In this document: positions 1 to 13,486 of the stretch, one piece after another
How the letters are laid out: each line of letters starts with the position of its first letter
Numbering within the stretch: position 1 is the stretch's first letter
Source: Acanthosoma haemorrhoidale
Lineage: Eukaryota; Arthropoda; Insecta; Hemiptera; Acanthosomatidae
Length of the DNA: 64,000 nt
Reading direction: 5' to 3'
Assembly (NCBI GenBank): GCA_930367205.1
Contig: CAKNEZ010000028.1
Span: 62,001 to 126,000 of the forward strand
Translations under genes and position numbers: made by a program
Notes under the pieces: generated by a model
What the model was told of the DNA's origin: nothing
What the model saw: only the letters and a program-made list of their open reading frames with translations
Databases searched by the model: none

Positions 1-95
1 GTATACACTAATAAATGATGTCGAATATGATAGTGCACCAAATCATTAGCACTTATTGTATCATGTGATGCGATCGTATGATCAAAGTTACAAGA
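1..95. repeat. A-class monomer (GTATACAC start, CATGTG box)
   Basis: The A class starts GTATACACTAATAAATG instead of GAATATAACATCAAATG, which destroys the 5' near-palindrome and introduces GTATAC. It carries GTGCACCAAATCATTAGCAC in the variable part and a CATGTG box followed by GATGCGATCG. This copy ends in CAAGA. A sub-variant (for example 951-1045, 3136-3230) reads CACTATT, usually with GATGCAATCG and a CAAGT end. By eye it differs from the consensus at about 17 of 95 positions. A monomers recur every 4 to 7 monomers and punctuate the array into short blocks. Confidence 0.9.
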
Positions 96-475
96 GAATA
101 TAACATCAAATGATGTCGATTATCATAGTGTACCGAATTATTAGCACATATTGTATCACGTGATACGATCGTATGATCAAAGTTACGAGTGAATATAACA
201 TCAAATGATGTCGATTATGATAGTGTTCCGTATCATAAGCAATCATTGTATCACGTGATGCGATCGTATGATTAAAGTTACAATTGAATATAACATCAAA
301 TGATGTCGATTATAATGGTATACCGCTTTATTAGCATACATTGTATCACGTGATACGATCGCATGATTAAAGTTACGAGTGAATATAACATCAAATGATG
401 TCGAATATGATAATGCACCGTGACATTGGCACTTATTGTTTCACGTGATACGATCTTATGATTAAAGTTACGAGT

Positions 476-570
476 GTATACACCATTAAATGATGTCGAA
501 TATGATAGTGTGTCGTAGCATTTACACTCATTGTATCACGCGATTCGATCACATGATTAAAGTTACGAGT
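476..570. repeat. C1-class monomer (GTATACACCATT; first of 23 C-class copies)
   Basis: C-class monomers start GTATACACCATTAAATG, have GTGTGTCGTAGCATT in the variable part, usually CACGCG in place of CACGTG, and GATTCGATCACATG in place of GATACGATCGTATG, so both standard palindromes are broken. Starts: 476, 2566, 5034, 8074, 9499, 12347, 15482, 16907, 19755, 22985, 25643, 28873, 32103, 36378, 39608, 42837, 45022, 48252, 50437, 55187, 57847, 58417, 60885. Subtype C2 (GCATTGACAC) is at 22985, 28873, 36378, 42837 and 48252; the rest are C1 (GCATTTACAC). They are the best landmark of the higher-order period. Confidence 0.92.
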
Positions 571-665
571 GAATATAACATCAAATGATGTCGAATATGA
601 TAATGAACCGTGACATTGGCACTTATTGTATCACGTGATACGATCGTATGAATAAAGTTACAGGT

Positions 666-760
666 GAATATAACATCAAATGATGTTGATTATGATAGTG
701 TTCCGTATCATAAGCAATCATTGTATCACGTGATGCGATCGTATAATTAAAGTAACGAGT
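666..760. repeat. Hybrid monomer (one-monomer loss)
   Basis: Starts as the GATGTTGATT monomer and ends GTATAATTAAAGTAACGAGT, whereas the same monomer at 2756 ends AAAGTTACGAGT and is followed by an AAATAATGTCAAATATG monomer that here is missing. The end matches that missing monomer's own end in other copies (AAAGTAACGAGT at 5405). The same hybrid is at 55377-55471. Confidence 0.82.
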
Positions 761-1520
761 GAATATAACATCAAATGATGTCGATTATAATGGTTTACTG
801 CTTTATTAGCACACATTCTATCACGTGATACGATCGTATGATTAAAGTTACGAGTGAATATAACATCAAATGATGTCGAATATGATAATGCACTGTGACA
901 TTGGCACTTATTGTATCACGTGATACGATCGTATGATTAAAGTTACGAGTGTATACACTATTAAATGATGTCGAATATGATAGTGCACCAAATCATTAGC
1001 ACTTATTGTATCATGTGATGCGATCGTATGATTAAAGTTACAAGTGACTATAACATCAAATGATGTCGATTATAATAGTGTACTGCATTATTAGCACACA
1101 TTGTATTATGTGATGCGATCGTATGATTAAAGTAACGAGTGAATATAACATCAAATGATGTCGAATATGATAATGCACCGTGACATTGGCACATATTGTA
1201 TCACGTGATACGATCGTATGATTAAAGTCACGAGTAAATATAACATCAAATGATGTCGAATATAATAATGCACCGTTACATGGGCACTTATTGTATCACG
1301 TGATACGATCGTATGATTAAAGTTACGAGTGTATACACTAATAAATGATGTCGAATATGATAGTGCACCAAATCATTAGCACTTATTGTATCATGTGATG
1401 CGATCGTATGATCAAAGTTACAAGAGAATGTAACATCAAAAGATGTCAATTTTGATAGTGTACCGCATCATTGGCACTCATTATATCACGTGATAGGATC
1501 GTATGATTAAAGTAACGCGT

Positions 1521-1615
1521 GAATATAACATCAAATGATGTCGAATATGATAATGCACCGTGACATTAGCACACATTGTATCATGTGATGCGATCGTATG
1601 ATTAAAGTAACGAGT
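1521..1615. repeat. Hybrid monomer (six-monomer loss)
   Basis: The first half is GAATATGATAATGCACCGTG, as at 56232; from ACATTAGCACACATTG on it is the GTACTGCATTATTAG type with CATGTG, as at 56802. The two parents lie exactly six monomers (570 bp) apart in the 54712-57371 copy, which matches the shortfall here. Confidence 0.85.
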
Positions 1616-4180
1616 AAATATAACATCAAATGATGTCCAATATAATAATGCACCGTTACATGGGCACTTATTGTATCACGTGATACGATCGTATGATTAA
1701 AGTTACGAGTGTATACACTAATAAATGATGTCGAATATGATAGTGCACCAAATCATTAGCACTTATTGTATCATGTGATGCGATCTTATGATCAAAGTTA
1801 CAAGAGAATGTAACATCAAAAGATGTCAATTTTGATAGTGTACCGCATCATTGGCACTCATTATATCACGTGATAGGATCGTATGATTAAAGTAACGAGT
1901 GAATATAACATCAAATGATGTCGAATATGATAATGCACTGTGACATTGGCACATATTGTATCACGTGATACGATCGTATAATTAAAGTCACGAGTAAATA
2001 TAACATCAAATGATGTCGAATATAATAATGCACCGTGACATGGGCACTTATTGTATCACGTGATACGATCGTATGATTAAAGTTACGAGTGTATACACTA
2101 ATAAATGATGTCGAATATGATAGTGCACCAAATCATTAGCACTTATTGTATCATGTGATGCGATCGTATGATCAAAGTTACAAGAGAATATAACATCAAA
2201 TGATGTCGATTATCATAGTGTACCGAATTATTAGCACATATTGTATCACGTGATACGATCGTATGATCAAAGTTACGAGTGAATATAACATCAAATGATG
2301 TCGATTATGATAGTGTTCCGTATCATAAGCAATCATTGTATCACGTGATGCGATCGTATGATTAAAGTTACAATTGAATATAACATCAAATGATGTCGAT
2401 TATAATGGTATACCGCTTTATTAGCATACATTGTATCACGTGATACGATCGCATGATTAAAGTTACGAGTGAATATAACATCAAATGATGTCGAATATGA
2501 TAATGCACCGTGACATTGGCACTTATTGTTTCACGTGATACGATCTTATGATTAAAGTTACGAGTGTATACACCATTAAATGATGTCGAATATGATAGTG
2601 TGTCGTAGCATTTACACTCATTGTATCACGCGATTCGATCACATGATTAAAGTTACGAGTGAATATAACATCAAATGATGTCGAATATGATAATGAACCG
2701 TGACATTGGCACTTATTGTATCACGTGATACGATCGTATGAATAAAGTTACAGGTGAATATAACATCAAATGATGTTGATTATGATAGTGTTCCGTATCA
2801 TAAGCAATCATTGTATCACGTGATGCGATCGTATAATTAAAGTTACGAGTAAATATAACATCAAATAATGTCAAATATGAAAGTGTACCGCATCATTAGC
2901 ACACATTGTATCACGTGATACGATCGTATGATTAAAGTTACGAGTGAATATAACATCAAATGATGTCGATTATAATGGTTTACTGCTTTATTAGCACACA
3001 TTCTATCACGTGATACGATCGTATGATTAAAGTTACGAGTGAATATAACATCAAATGATGTCGAATATGATAATGCACTGTGACATTGGCACTTATTGTA
3101 TCACGTGATACGATCGTATGATTAAAGTTACGAGTGTATACACTATTAAATGATGTCGAATATGATAGTGCACCAAATCATTAGCACTTATTGTATCATG
3201 TGATGCAATCGTATGATTAAAGTTACAAGTGACTATAACATCAAATGATGTCGATTATAATAGTGTACTGCATTATTAGCACACATTGTATTATGTGATG
3301 CGATCGTATGATTAAAGTAACGAGTGAATATAACATCAAATGATGTCGAATATGATAATGCACCGTGACATTGGCACATATTGTATCACGTGATACGATC
3401 GTATGATTAAAGTCACGAGTAAATATAACATCAAATGATGTCGAATATAATAATGCACCGTTACATGGGCACTTATTGTATCACGTGATACGATCGTATG
3501 ATTAAAGTTACGAGTGTATACACTAATAAATGATGTCGAATATGATAGTGCACCAAATCATTAGCACTTATTGTATCATGTGATGCGATCGTATGATCAA
3601 AGTTACAAGAGAATGTAACATCAAAAGATGTCAATTTTGATAGTGTACCGCATCATTGGCACTCATTATATCACGTGATAGGATCGTATGATTAAAGTAA
3701 CGCGTGAATATAACATCAAATGATGTCGAATATGATAATGCACCGTGACATTGGCACATATTGTATCACGTGATACGATCGTATGATTAAAGTCACGAGT
3801 AAATATAACATCAAATGATGTCGAATATAATAATGCACCGTGACATGGGCACTTATTGTATCACGTGATACGATCGTATGATTAAAGTTACGAGTGTATA
3901 CACTAATAAATGATGTCGAATATGATAGTGCACCAAATCATTAGCACTTATTGTATCATGTGATGCGATCGTATGATTAAAGTCACGAGTGAATATAGCA
4001 TCAAATGATGTCGAATATGATAACGAACCGTGACATTGGTACTTATTGTATCACGTGATACGATCGTATGATCAAAGTTACAAGAGAATATAACATCAAA
4101 TGATGTCGATTATCATAGTGTACCGCATTATTAGCACATATTGTATCACGTGATACGATCGTATGATTAAAGTTACGAGT

Positions 4181-4275
4181 GAATATAACATCAAATGATG
4201 TCGAATATGATAATGCACCGTGACATTGGCACTCATTGTATCACGTGATACGATCGTATGATTAAAGTCACGAGT
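4181..4275. repeat. Representative 95-bp monomer close to consensus
   Basis: This copy carries every standard element: GAATATAAC at 1-9, the near-palindrome ACATCA-AA-TGATGT at 8-21, GCACCGTGACATTGGCAC in the variable part, the palindrome GTATCACGTGATAC at 58-71 and the overlapping palindrome ATACGATCGTAT at 68-79, then ATTAAAGT. The consensus has 33 G+C in 95 bases and six CpG. It departs from the commonest sequence only at a few bases (CACTCATTG, GTCACGAGT). Confidence 0.9.
4238..4259. other. Composite double palindrome with E-box (representative site)
   Basis: Two perfect palindromes share four bases: GTATCACGTGATAC (14 bp, centred on the E-box CACGTG) and ATACGATCGTAT (12 bp, centred on CGATCG). 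The same 22-bp composite lies at monomer positions 58-79 through the array and is intact in many monomers. A-class copies read CATGTG and usually GATGCGATCG, which breaks the perfect symmetry. Palindromic CACGTG is the classic target of dimeric bHLH proteins (Cbf1, USF, MiT/TFE; plant bHLH or bZIP at the G-box). Binding here is inference only. Confidence 0.75.
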
Positions 4276-4655
4276 GAATATAACATCAAATGATGTCGAT
4301 TATGATAGTGTTCCGTATCATAAGCACTCATTGTATCACGTGATACGATCGTATGATGAAAGTTACAATTGAATATAACATCAAATGATGTCGATTATAA
4401 TAGTGTACTGCATTATTAGCACACATTGTATCATGTGATGCGATCGTATGATTAAAGTAACGAGTAAATATAACATCAAATGATGTCGAATATAATAATG
4501 CACCGTTACATGGGCACTTATTGTATCACGTGATACGATCGTATGATTAAAGTTACGAGTGTATACACTAATAAATGATGTCGAATATGATAGTGCACCA
4601 AATCATTAGCACTTATTGTATCATGTGATGCGATCGTATGATCAAAGTTACAAGA

Positions 4656-4748
4656 GAATATAACATCAAATGATGTCGATTATCATAGTACCGCATTATT
4701 AGCACATATTGTATCACGTGATACGATCGTATGATCAAAGTTACGAGT
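4656..4748. repeat. 93-bp monomer: 2-bp deletion marker, copy 1
   Basis: Reads ATCATAGTACCGC where sister monomers read ATCATAGTGTACCGC, a loss of GT. The identical deletion occurs in five monomers, each directly after a unit-opening A monomer. It is the only recurrent indel in the array, and most likely a single event copied by unit duplication. Confidence 0.92.
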
Positions 4749-6458
4749 GAATATAACATCAAATGATGTCGATTATGATAGTGTTCCGTATCATAAGCAA
4801 TCATTGTATCACGTGATGCGATCGTATGATTAAAGTTACAATTGAATATAACATCAAATGATGTCGATTATAATGGTATACCGCTTTATTAGCATACATT
4901 GTATCACGTGATACGATCGCATGATTAAAGTTACGAGTGAATATAACATCAAATGATGTCGAATATGATAATGCACCGTGACATTGGCACTTATTGTTTC
5001 ACGTGATACGATCTTATGATTAAAGTTACGAGTGTATACACCATTAAATGATGTCGAATATGATAGTGTGTCGTAGCATTTACACTCATTGTATCACGTG
5101 ATTCGATCACATGATTAAAGTTACGAGTGAATATAACATCAAATGATGTCGAATATGATAATGAACCGTGACATTGGCACTTATTGTATCACGTGATACG
5201 ATCGTATGAATAAAGTTACAGGTGAATATAACATCAAATGATGTTGATTATGATAGTGTTCCGTATCATAAGCAATCATTGTATCACGTGATGCGATCGT
5301 ATAATTAAAGTTACGAGTAAATATAACATCAAATAATGTCAAATATGAAAGTGTACCGCATCATTAGCACACATTGTATCACGTGATACGATCGTATGAT
5401 TAAAGTAACGAGTGAATATAACATCAAATGATGTCGATTATAATGGTTTACTGCTTTATTAGCACACATTCTATCACGTGATACGATCGTATGATTAAAG
5501 TTACGAGTGAATATAACATCAAATGATGTCGAATATGATAATGCACTGTGACATTGGCACTTATTGTATCACGTGATACGATCGTATGATTAAAGTTACG
5601 AGTGTATACACTATTAAATGATGTCGAATATGATAGTGCACCAAATCATTAGCACTTATTGTATCATGTGATGCAATCGTATGATTAAAGTTACAAGTGA
5701 CTATAACATCAAATGATGTCGATTATAATAGTGTACTGCATTATTAGCACACATTGTATCATGTGATGCGATCGTATGATTAAAGTAACGAGTGAATATA
5801 ACATCAAATGATGTCGAATATGATAATGCACCGTGACATTGGCACATATTGTATCACGTGATACGATCGTATGATTAAAGTCACGAGTAAATATAACATC
5901 AAATGATGTCGAATATAATAATGCACCGTTACATGGGCACTTATTGTATCACGTGATACGATCGTATGATTAAAGTTACGAGTGTATACACTAATAAATG
6001 ATGTCGAATATGATAGTGCACCAAATCATTAGCACTTATTGTATCATGTGATGCGATCGTATGATCAAAGTTACAAGAGAATGTAACATCAAAAGATGTC
6101 AATTTTGATAGTGTACCGCATCATTGGCACTCATTATATCACGTGATAGGATCGTATGATTAAAGTAACGAGTGAATATAACATCAAATGATGTCGAATA
6201 TGATAATGCACCGTGACATTGGCACATATTGTATCACGTGATACGATCGTATGATTAAAGTCACGAGTAAATATAACATCAAATGATGTCGAATATAATA
6301 ATGCACCGTGACATGGGCACTTATTGTATCACGTGATACGATCGTATGATTAAAGTTACGAGTGTATACACTAATAAATGATGTCGAATATGATAGTGCA
6401 CCAAATCATTAGCACTTATTGTATCATGTGATGCGATCGTATGATTAAAGTCACGAGT

Positions 6459-6553
6459 GAATATAGCATCAAATGATGTCGAATATGATAACGAACCGTG
6501 ACATTGGCACTCATTGTATCACGTGATACGATCGTATGATTAAAGTCACGAGT
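6459..6553. repeat. Hybrid monomer (two-monomer loss)
   Basis: Begins GAATATAGC with AACGAACCGTGACATTGG, then changes to CACTCATTG of a monomer normally two places further on (compare 3991 and 4181, and 62316 onward). It removes two monomers relative to all sister units. Confidence 0.84.
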
Positions 6554-7598
6554 GAATATAACATCAAATGATGTCGATTATGATAGTGTTCCGTATCATA
6601 AGCACTCATTGTATCACGTGATACGATCGTATGATTAAAGTTACGAGTGAATATAACATCAAATGATGTCGAATATGATAGTGTTCCGTATCATAAGCAA
6701 TCATTGTATCACGTGATGCGATCGTATGATTAAAGTTACAATTGAATATAACATCAAATGATGTCGATTATAATCGTATACCGCTTTATTAGCATACATT
6801 GTATCACGTGATGCGATCGTATGATTAAAGTAACGAGTAAATATAACATCAAATGATGTCGAATATAATAATGCACCGTTACATGGGCACTTATTGTATC
6901 ACGTGATACGATCGTATGATTAAAGTTACGAGTGTATACACTAATAAATGATGTCGAATATGATAGTGCACCAAATCATTAGCACTTATTGTATCATGTG
7001 ATGCAATCGTATGATTAAAGTTACAAGTGACTATAACATCAAATGATGTCGATTATAATAGTGTACTGCATTATTAGCACACATTGTATCATGTGATGCG
7101 ATCGTTTGATTAAAGTAACGAGTAAATATAACATCAAATGATGTCGAATATAATAATGCACCGTTACATGGGCACTTATTGTATCACGTGATACGATCGT
7201 ATGATTAAAGTTACGAGTGTATACACTAATAAATGATGTCGAATATGATAGTGCACCAAATCATTAGCACTTATTGTATCATGTGATGCGATCTTATGAT
7301 CAAAGTTACAAGAGAATGTAACATCAAAAGATGTCAATTTTGATAGTGTACCGCATCATTGGCACTCATTATATCACGTGATAGGATCGTATGATTAAAG
7401 TAACGAGTGAATATAACATCAAATGATGTCGAATATGATAATGCACTGTGACATTGGCACATATTGTATCACGTGATACGATCGTATGATTAAAGTCACG
7501 AGTAAATATAACATCAAATGATGTCGAATATAATAATGCACCGTGACATGGGCACTTATTGTATCACGTGATACGATCGTATGATTAAAGTTACGAGT

Positions 7599-10448
7599 GT
7601 ATACACTAATAAATGATGTCGAATATGATAGTGCACCAAATCATTAGCACTTATTGTATCATGTGATGCGATCGTATGATCAAAGTTACAAGAGAATATA
7701 ACATCAAATGATGTCGATTATCATAGTGTACCGAATTATTAGCACATATTGTATCACGTGATACGATCGTATGATCAAAGTTACGAGTGAATATAACATC
7801 AAATGATGTCGATTATGATAGTGTTCCGTATCATAAGCAATCATTGTATCACGTGATGCGATCGTATGATTAAAGTTACAATTGAATATAACATCAAATG
7901 ATGTCGATTATAATGGTATACCGCTTTATTAGCATACATTGTATCACGTGATACGATCGCATGATTAAAGTTACGAGTGAATATAACATCAAATGATGTC
8001 GAATATGATAATGCACCGTGACATTGGCACTTACTGTTTCACGTGATACGATCTTATGATTAAAGTTACGAGTGTATACACCATTAAATGATGTCGAATA
8101 TGATAGTGTGTCGTAGCATTTACACTCATTGTATCACGCGATTCGATCACATGATTAAAGTTACGAGTGAATATAACATCAAATGATGTCGAATATGATA
8201 ATGAACCGTGACATTGGCACTTATTGTATCACGTGATACGATCGTATGAATAAAGTTACAGGTGAATATAACATCAAATGATGTTGATTATGATAGTGTT
8301 CCGTATCATAAGCAATCATTGTATCACGTGATGCGATCGTATAATTAAAGTTACGAGTAAATATAACATCAAATAATGTCAAATATGAAAGTGTACCGCA
8401 TCATTAGCACACATTGTATCACGTGATACGATCGTATGATTAAAGTAACGAGTGAATATAACATCAAATGATGTCGATTATAATGGTTTACTGCTTTATT
8501 AGCACACATTCTATCACGTGATACGATCGTATGATTAAAGTTACGAGTGAATATAACATCAAATGATGTCGAATATGATAATGCACTGTGACATTGGCAC
8601 TTATTGTATCACGTGATACGATCGTATGATTAAAGTTACGAGTGTATACACTATTAAATGATGTCGAATATGATAGTGCACCAAATCATTAGCACTTATT
8701 GTATCATGTGATGCAATCGTATGATTAAAGTTACAAGTGACTATAACATCAAATGATGTCGATTATAATAGTGTACTGCATTATTAGCACACATTGTATT
8801 ATGTGATGCGATCGTATGATTAAAGTAACGAGTGAATATAACATCAAATGATGTCGAATATGATAATGCACCGTGACATTGGCACATATTGTATCACGTG
8901 ATACGATCGTATGATTAAAGTCACGAGTAAATATAACATCAAATGATGTCGAATATAATAATGCACCGTTACATGGGCACTTATTGTATCACGTGATACG
9001 ATCGTATGATTAAAGTTACGAGTGTATACACTAATAAATGATGTCGAATATGATAGTGCACCAAATCATTAGCACTTATTGTATCATGTGATGCGATCGT
9101 ATGATCAAAGTTACAAGAGAATATAACATCAAATGATGTCGATTATCATAGTGTACCGAATTATTAGCACATATTGTATCACGTGATACGATCGTATGAT
9201 CAAAGTTACGAGTGAATATAACATCAAATGATGTCGATTATGATAGTGTTCCGTATCATAAGCAATCATTGTATCACGTGATGCGATCGTATGATTAAAG
9301 TTACAATTGAATATAACATCAAATGATGTCGATTATAATGGTATACCGCTTTATTAGCATACATTGTATCACGTGATACGATCGCATGATTAAAGTTACG
9401 AGTGAATATAACATCAAATGATGTCGAATATGATAATGCACCGTGACATTGGCACTTATTGTTTCACGTGATACGATCTTATGATTAAAGTTACGAGTGT
9501 ATACACCATTAAATGATGTCGAATATGATAGTGTGTCGTAGCATTTACACTCATTGTATCACGCGATTCGATCACATGATTAAAGTTACGAGTGAATATA
9601 ACATCAAATGATGTCGAATATGATAATGAACTGTGACATTGGCACTTATTGTATCACGTGATACGATCGTATGAATAAAGTTACAGGTGAATATAACATC
9701 AAATGATGTTGATTATGATAGTGTTCCGTATCATAAGCAATCATTGTATCACGTGATGCGATCGTATAATTAAAGTTACGAGTAAATATAACATCAAATA
9801 ATGTCAAATATGAAAGTGTACCGCATCATTAGCACACATTGTATCACGTGATACGATCGTATGATTAAAGTAACGAGTGAATATAACATCAAATGATGTC
9901 GATTATAATGGTTTACTGCTTTATTAGCACACATTCTATCACGTGATACGATCGTATGATTAAAGTTACGAGTGAATATAACATCAAATGATGTCGAATA
10001 TGATAATGCACTGTGACATTGGCACTTATTGTATCACGTGATACGATCGTATGATTAAAGTTACGAGTGTATACACTATTAAATGATGTCGAATATGATA
10101 GTGCACCAAATCATTAGCACTTATTGTATCATGTGATGCAATCGTATGATTAAAGTTACAAGTGACTATAACATCAAATGATGTCGATTATAATAGTGTA
10201 CTGCATTATTAGCACACATTGTATCATGTGATGCGATCGTATGATTAAAGTAACGAGTGAATATAACATCAAATGATGTCGAATATGATAATGCACCGTG
10301 ACATTGGCACATATTGTATCACGTGATACGATCGTATGATTAAAGTCACGAGTAAATATAACATCAAATGATGTCGAATATAATAATGCACCGTTACATG
10401 GGCACTTATTGTATCACGTGATACGATCGTATGATTAAAGTTACGAGT
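7599..10448. repeat. 15-monomer tandem duplication (2 x 1,425 bp)
   Basis: 7599-9023 and 9024-10448 are two 15-monomer blocks, each starting with A then the GAATTATT monomer and C1 five monomers later. Differences seen are CTTACTG (first) against CTTATTG (second) before C1, GAACCGTG against GAACTGTG, and GTATTATGTG against GTATCATGTG. The same pair recurs at 15007-17856, so the duplication preceded the 7,408-bp unit duplication. Confidence 0.87.
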
Positions 10449-11968
10449 GTATACACTAATAAATGATGTCGAATATGATAGTGCACCAAATCATTAGCAC
10501 TTATTGTATCATGTGATGCGATCGTATGATCAAAGTTACAAGAGAATGTAACATCAAAAGATGTCAATTTTGATAGTGTAGCGCATCATTGGCACTCATT
10601 ATATCACGTGATAGGATCGTATGATTAAAGTAACGCGTGAATATAACATCAAATGATGTCGAATATGATAATGCACCGTGACATTGGCACATATTGTATC
10701 ACGTGATACGATCGTATGATTAAAGTCACGAGTAAATATAACATCAAATGATGTCGAATATAATAATGCACCGTGACATGGGCACTTATTGTATCACGTG
10801 ATACGATCGTATGATTAAAGTTACGAGTGTATACACTAATAAATGATGTCGAATATGATAGTGCACCAAATCATTAGCACTTATTGTATCATGTGATGCG
10901 ATCGTATGATTAAAGTCACGAGTGAATATAGCATCAAATGATGTCGAATATGATAACGAACCGTGACATTGGTACTTATTGTATCACGTGATACGATCGT
11001 ATGATCAAAGTTACAAGAGAATATAACATCAAATGATGTCGATTATCATAGTGTACCGCATTATTAGCACATATTGTATCACGTGATACGATCGTATGAT
11101 TAAAGTTACGAGTGAATATAACATCAAATGATGTCGAATATGATAATGCACCGTGACATTGGCACTCATTGTATCACGTGATACGATCGTATGATTAAAG
11201 TCACGAGTGAATATAACATCAAATGATGTCGATTATGATAGTGTTCCGTATCATAAGCACTCATTGTATCACGTGATACGATCGTATGATTAAAGTTACG
11301 AGTGAATATAACATCAAATGATGTCGATTATAATAGTGTACTGCATTATTAGCACACATTGTATCATGTGATGCGATCGTATGATTAAAGTAACGAGTAA
11401 ATATAACATCAAATGATGTCGAATATAATAATGCACCGTTACATGGGCACTTATTGTATCACGTGATACGATCGTATGATTAAAGTTACGAGTGTATACA
11501 CTAATAAATGATGTCAAATATGATAGTGCACCAAATCATTAGCACTTATTGTATCATGTGATGCGATCGTATGATCAAAGTTACAAGAGAATGTAACATC
11601 AAAAGATGTCAATTTTGATAGTGTACCGCATCATTGGCACTCATTATATCACGTGATAGGATCGTATGATTAAAGTAACGAGTGAATATAACATCAAATG
11701 ATGTCGAATATGATAATGCAGTGTGACATTGGCACATATTGTATCACGTGATACGATCGTATGATTAAAGTCACGAGTAAATATAACATCAAATGATGTC
11801 GAATATAATAATGCACCGTTACATGGGCACTTATTGTATCACGTGATACGATCGTATGATTAAAGTTACGAGTGTATACACTAATAAATGATGTCGAATA
11901 TGATAGTGCACCAAATCATTAGCACTTATTGTATCATGTGATGCGATCGTATGATCAAAGTTACAAGA

Positions 11969-12061
11969 GAATATAACATCAAATGATGTCGATTATCATA
12001 GTACCGCATTATTAGCACATATTGTATCACGTGATACGATCGTATGATCAAAGTTACGAGT
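11969..12061. repeat. 93-bp monomer: 2-bp deletion marker, copy 2
   Basis: Same GT loss (ATCATAGTACCGC), second monomer of the 11874-19281 unit. Confidence 0.92.
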
Positions 12062-13486
12062 GAATATAACATCAAATGATGTCGATTATGATAGTGTTCC
12101 GTATCATAAGCAATCATTGTATCACGTGATGCGATCGTATGATTAAAGTTACAATTGAATATAACATCAAATGATGTCGATTATAATGGTATACCGCTTT
12201 ATTAGCATACATTGTATCACGTGATACGATCGCATGATTAAAGTTACGAGTGAATATAACATCAAATGATGTCGAATATGATAATGCACCGTGACATTGG
12301 CACTTATTGTTTCACGTGATACGATCTTATGATTAAAGTTACGAGTGTATACACCATTAAATGATGTCGAATATGATAGTGTGTCGTAGCATTTACACTC
12401 ATTGTATCACGTGATTCGATCACATGATTAAAGTTACGAGTGAATATAACATCAAATGATGTCGAATATGATAATGAACCGTGACATTGGCACTTATTGT
12501 ATCACGTGATACGATCGTATGAATAAAGTTACAGGTGAATATAACATCAAATGATGTTGATTATGATAGTGTTCCGTATCATAAGCAATCATTGTATCAC
12601 GTGATGCGATCGTATAATTAAAGTTACGAGTAAATATAACATCAAATAATGTCAAATATGAAAGTGTACCGCATCATTAGCACACATTGTATCACGTGAT
12701 ACGATCGTATGATTAAAGTTACGAGTGAATATAACATCAAATGATGTCGATTATAATGGTTTACTGCTTTATTAGCACACATTCTATCACGTGATACGAT
12801 CGTATGATTAAAGTTACGAGTGAATATAACATCAAATGATGTCGAATATGATAATGCACTGTGACATTGGCACTTATTGTATCACGTGATACGATCGTAT
12901 GATTAAAGTTACGAGTGTATACACTATTAAATGATGTCGAATATGATAGTGCACCAAATCATTAGCACTTATTGTATCATGTGATGCAATCGTATGATTA
13001 AAGTTACAAGTGACTATAACATCAAATGATGTCGATTATAATAGTGTACTGCATTATTAGCACACATTGTATCATGTGATGCGATCGTATGATTAAAGTA
13101 ACGAGTGAATATAACATCAAATGATGTCGAATATGATAATGCACCGTGACATTGGCACATATTGTATCACGTGATACGATCGTATGATTAAAGTCACGAG
13201 TAAATATAACATCAAATGATGTCGAATATAATAATGCACCGTTACATGGGCACTTATTGTATCACGTGATACGATCGTATGATTAAAGTTACGAGTGTAT
13301 ACACTAATAAATGATGTCGAATATGATAGTGCACCAAATCATTAGCACTTATTGTATCATGTGATGCGATCGTATGATCAAAGTTACAAGAGAATGTAAC
13401 ATCAAAAGATGTCAATTTTGATAGTGTACCGCATCATTGGCACTCATTATATCACGTGATAGGATCGTATGATTAAAGTAACGAGT

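Larger units (their letters stand above)
1..2090. repeat. Higher-order segment, 22 monomers
   Basis: This segment opens with an A monomer, then a GTACCGAATTATT monomer, and C1 at 476. It restarts at 2091 with the same opening series, so 1-665 and 2091-2755 are near-identical at offset 2,090. It lacks the AAATAATGTCAAATATG monomer that stands at 2851, through the hybrid at 666-760. A second hybrid (1521-1615) explains a further six-monomer loss relative to its closest relative at 54712-57371. GTCCAATATAAT near 1635 is a private variant also found near 56916. Confidence 0.85.
2091..4560. repeat. Higher-order segment, 26 monomers
   Basis: Twenty-six phase-perfect monomers, with A-type or C-type starts (GTATACAC) at 2091, 2566, 3136, 3516 and 3896. 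This is a clean example of the basic series: A, GAATTATT, TTCCG, GGTATACCG, TTTCAC, C1, GAATAAAG, GTTGATT, AAATAATG, GGTTTACTG, GCACTG, then A-headed blocks. Its end has an unusual join, GATGAAAGTTACAATT at 4356-4370, straight into a GATTATAATAGTG monomer. I see that join again only near 60207. Confidence 0.85.
4561..11873. repeat. Higher-order unit, 77 monomers minus 2 bp (7,313 bp)
   Basis: First copy of the 7.4-kb unit. It contains three C1 monomers (5034, 8074, 9499). Sub-parts are 4561-7598 (32 monomers minus 2 bp), 7599-9023 (15 monomers) and 9024-11873 (30 monomers). It differs in length from the next copy by exactly one monomer: it lost two through the hybrid at 6459-6553, while the next copy lost one at 13487-13581. 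Its 5046-5128 C1 monomer has CACGTG restored in place of CACGCG. Confidence 0.88.

Noticed and set aside
1..95. Monomer as an ancient dimer of about 47 bp
   Set aside because: TGATGTCGAATATGAT in the first half loosely resembles TGATACGATCGTATGAT in the second, but gaps are needed and the rest of the halves do not align. Not enough to support a dimer.
4613..4804. Reverse-strand open frame of 63 codons, repeated at 11926, 19334, 25222 and 60464
   Set aside because: It is satellite sequence read on the minus strand. It spans the 2-bp-deleted monomer, recurs wherever that unit recurs, and has the internally repeated peptide expected from reading the same monomer twice. There is no sign of codon selection or a gene boundary.
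6649..6743. Another crossover hybrid
   Set aside because: It reads GTCGAATATGATAGTGTTCCG where relatives read GTCGATTATGATAG. A single base change explains it, with no monomer gain or loss.
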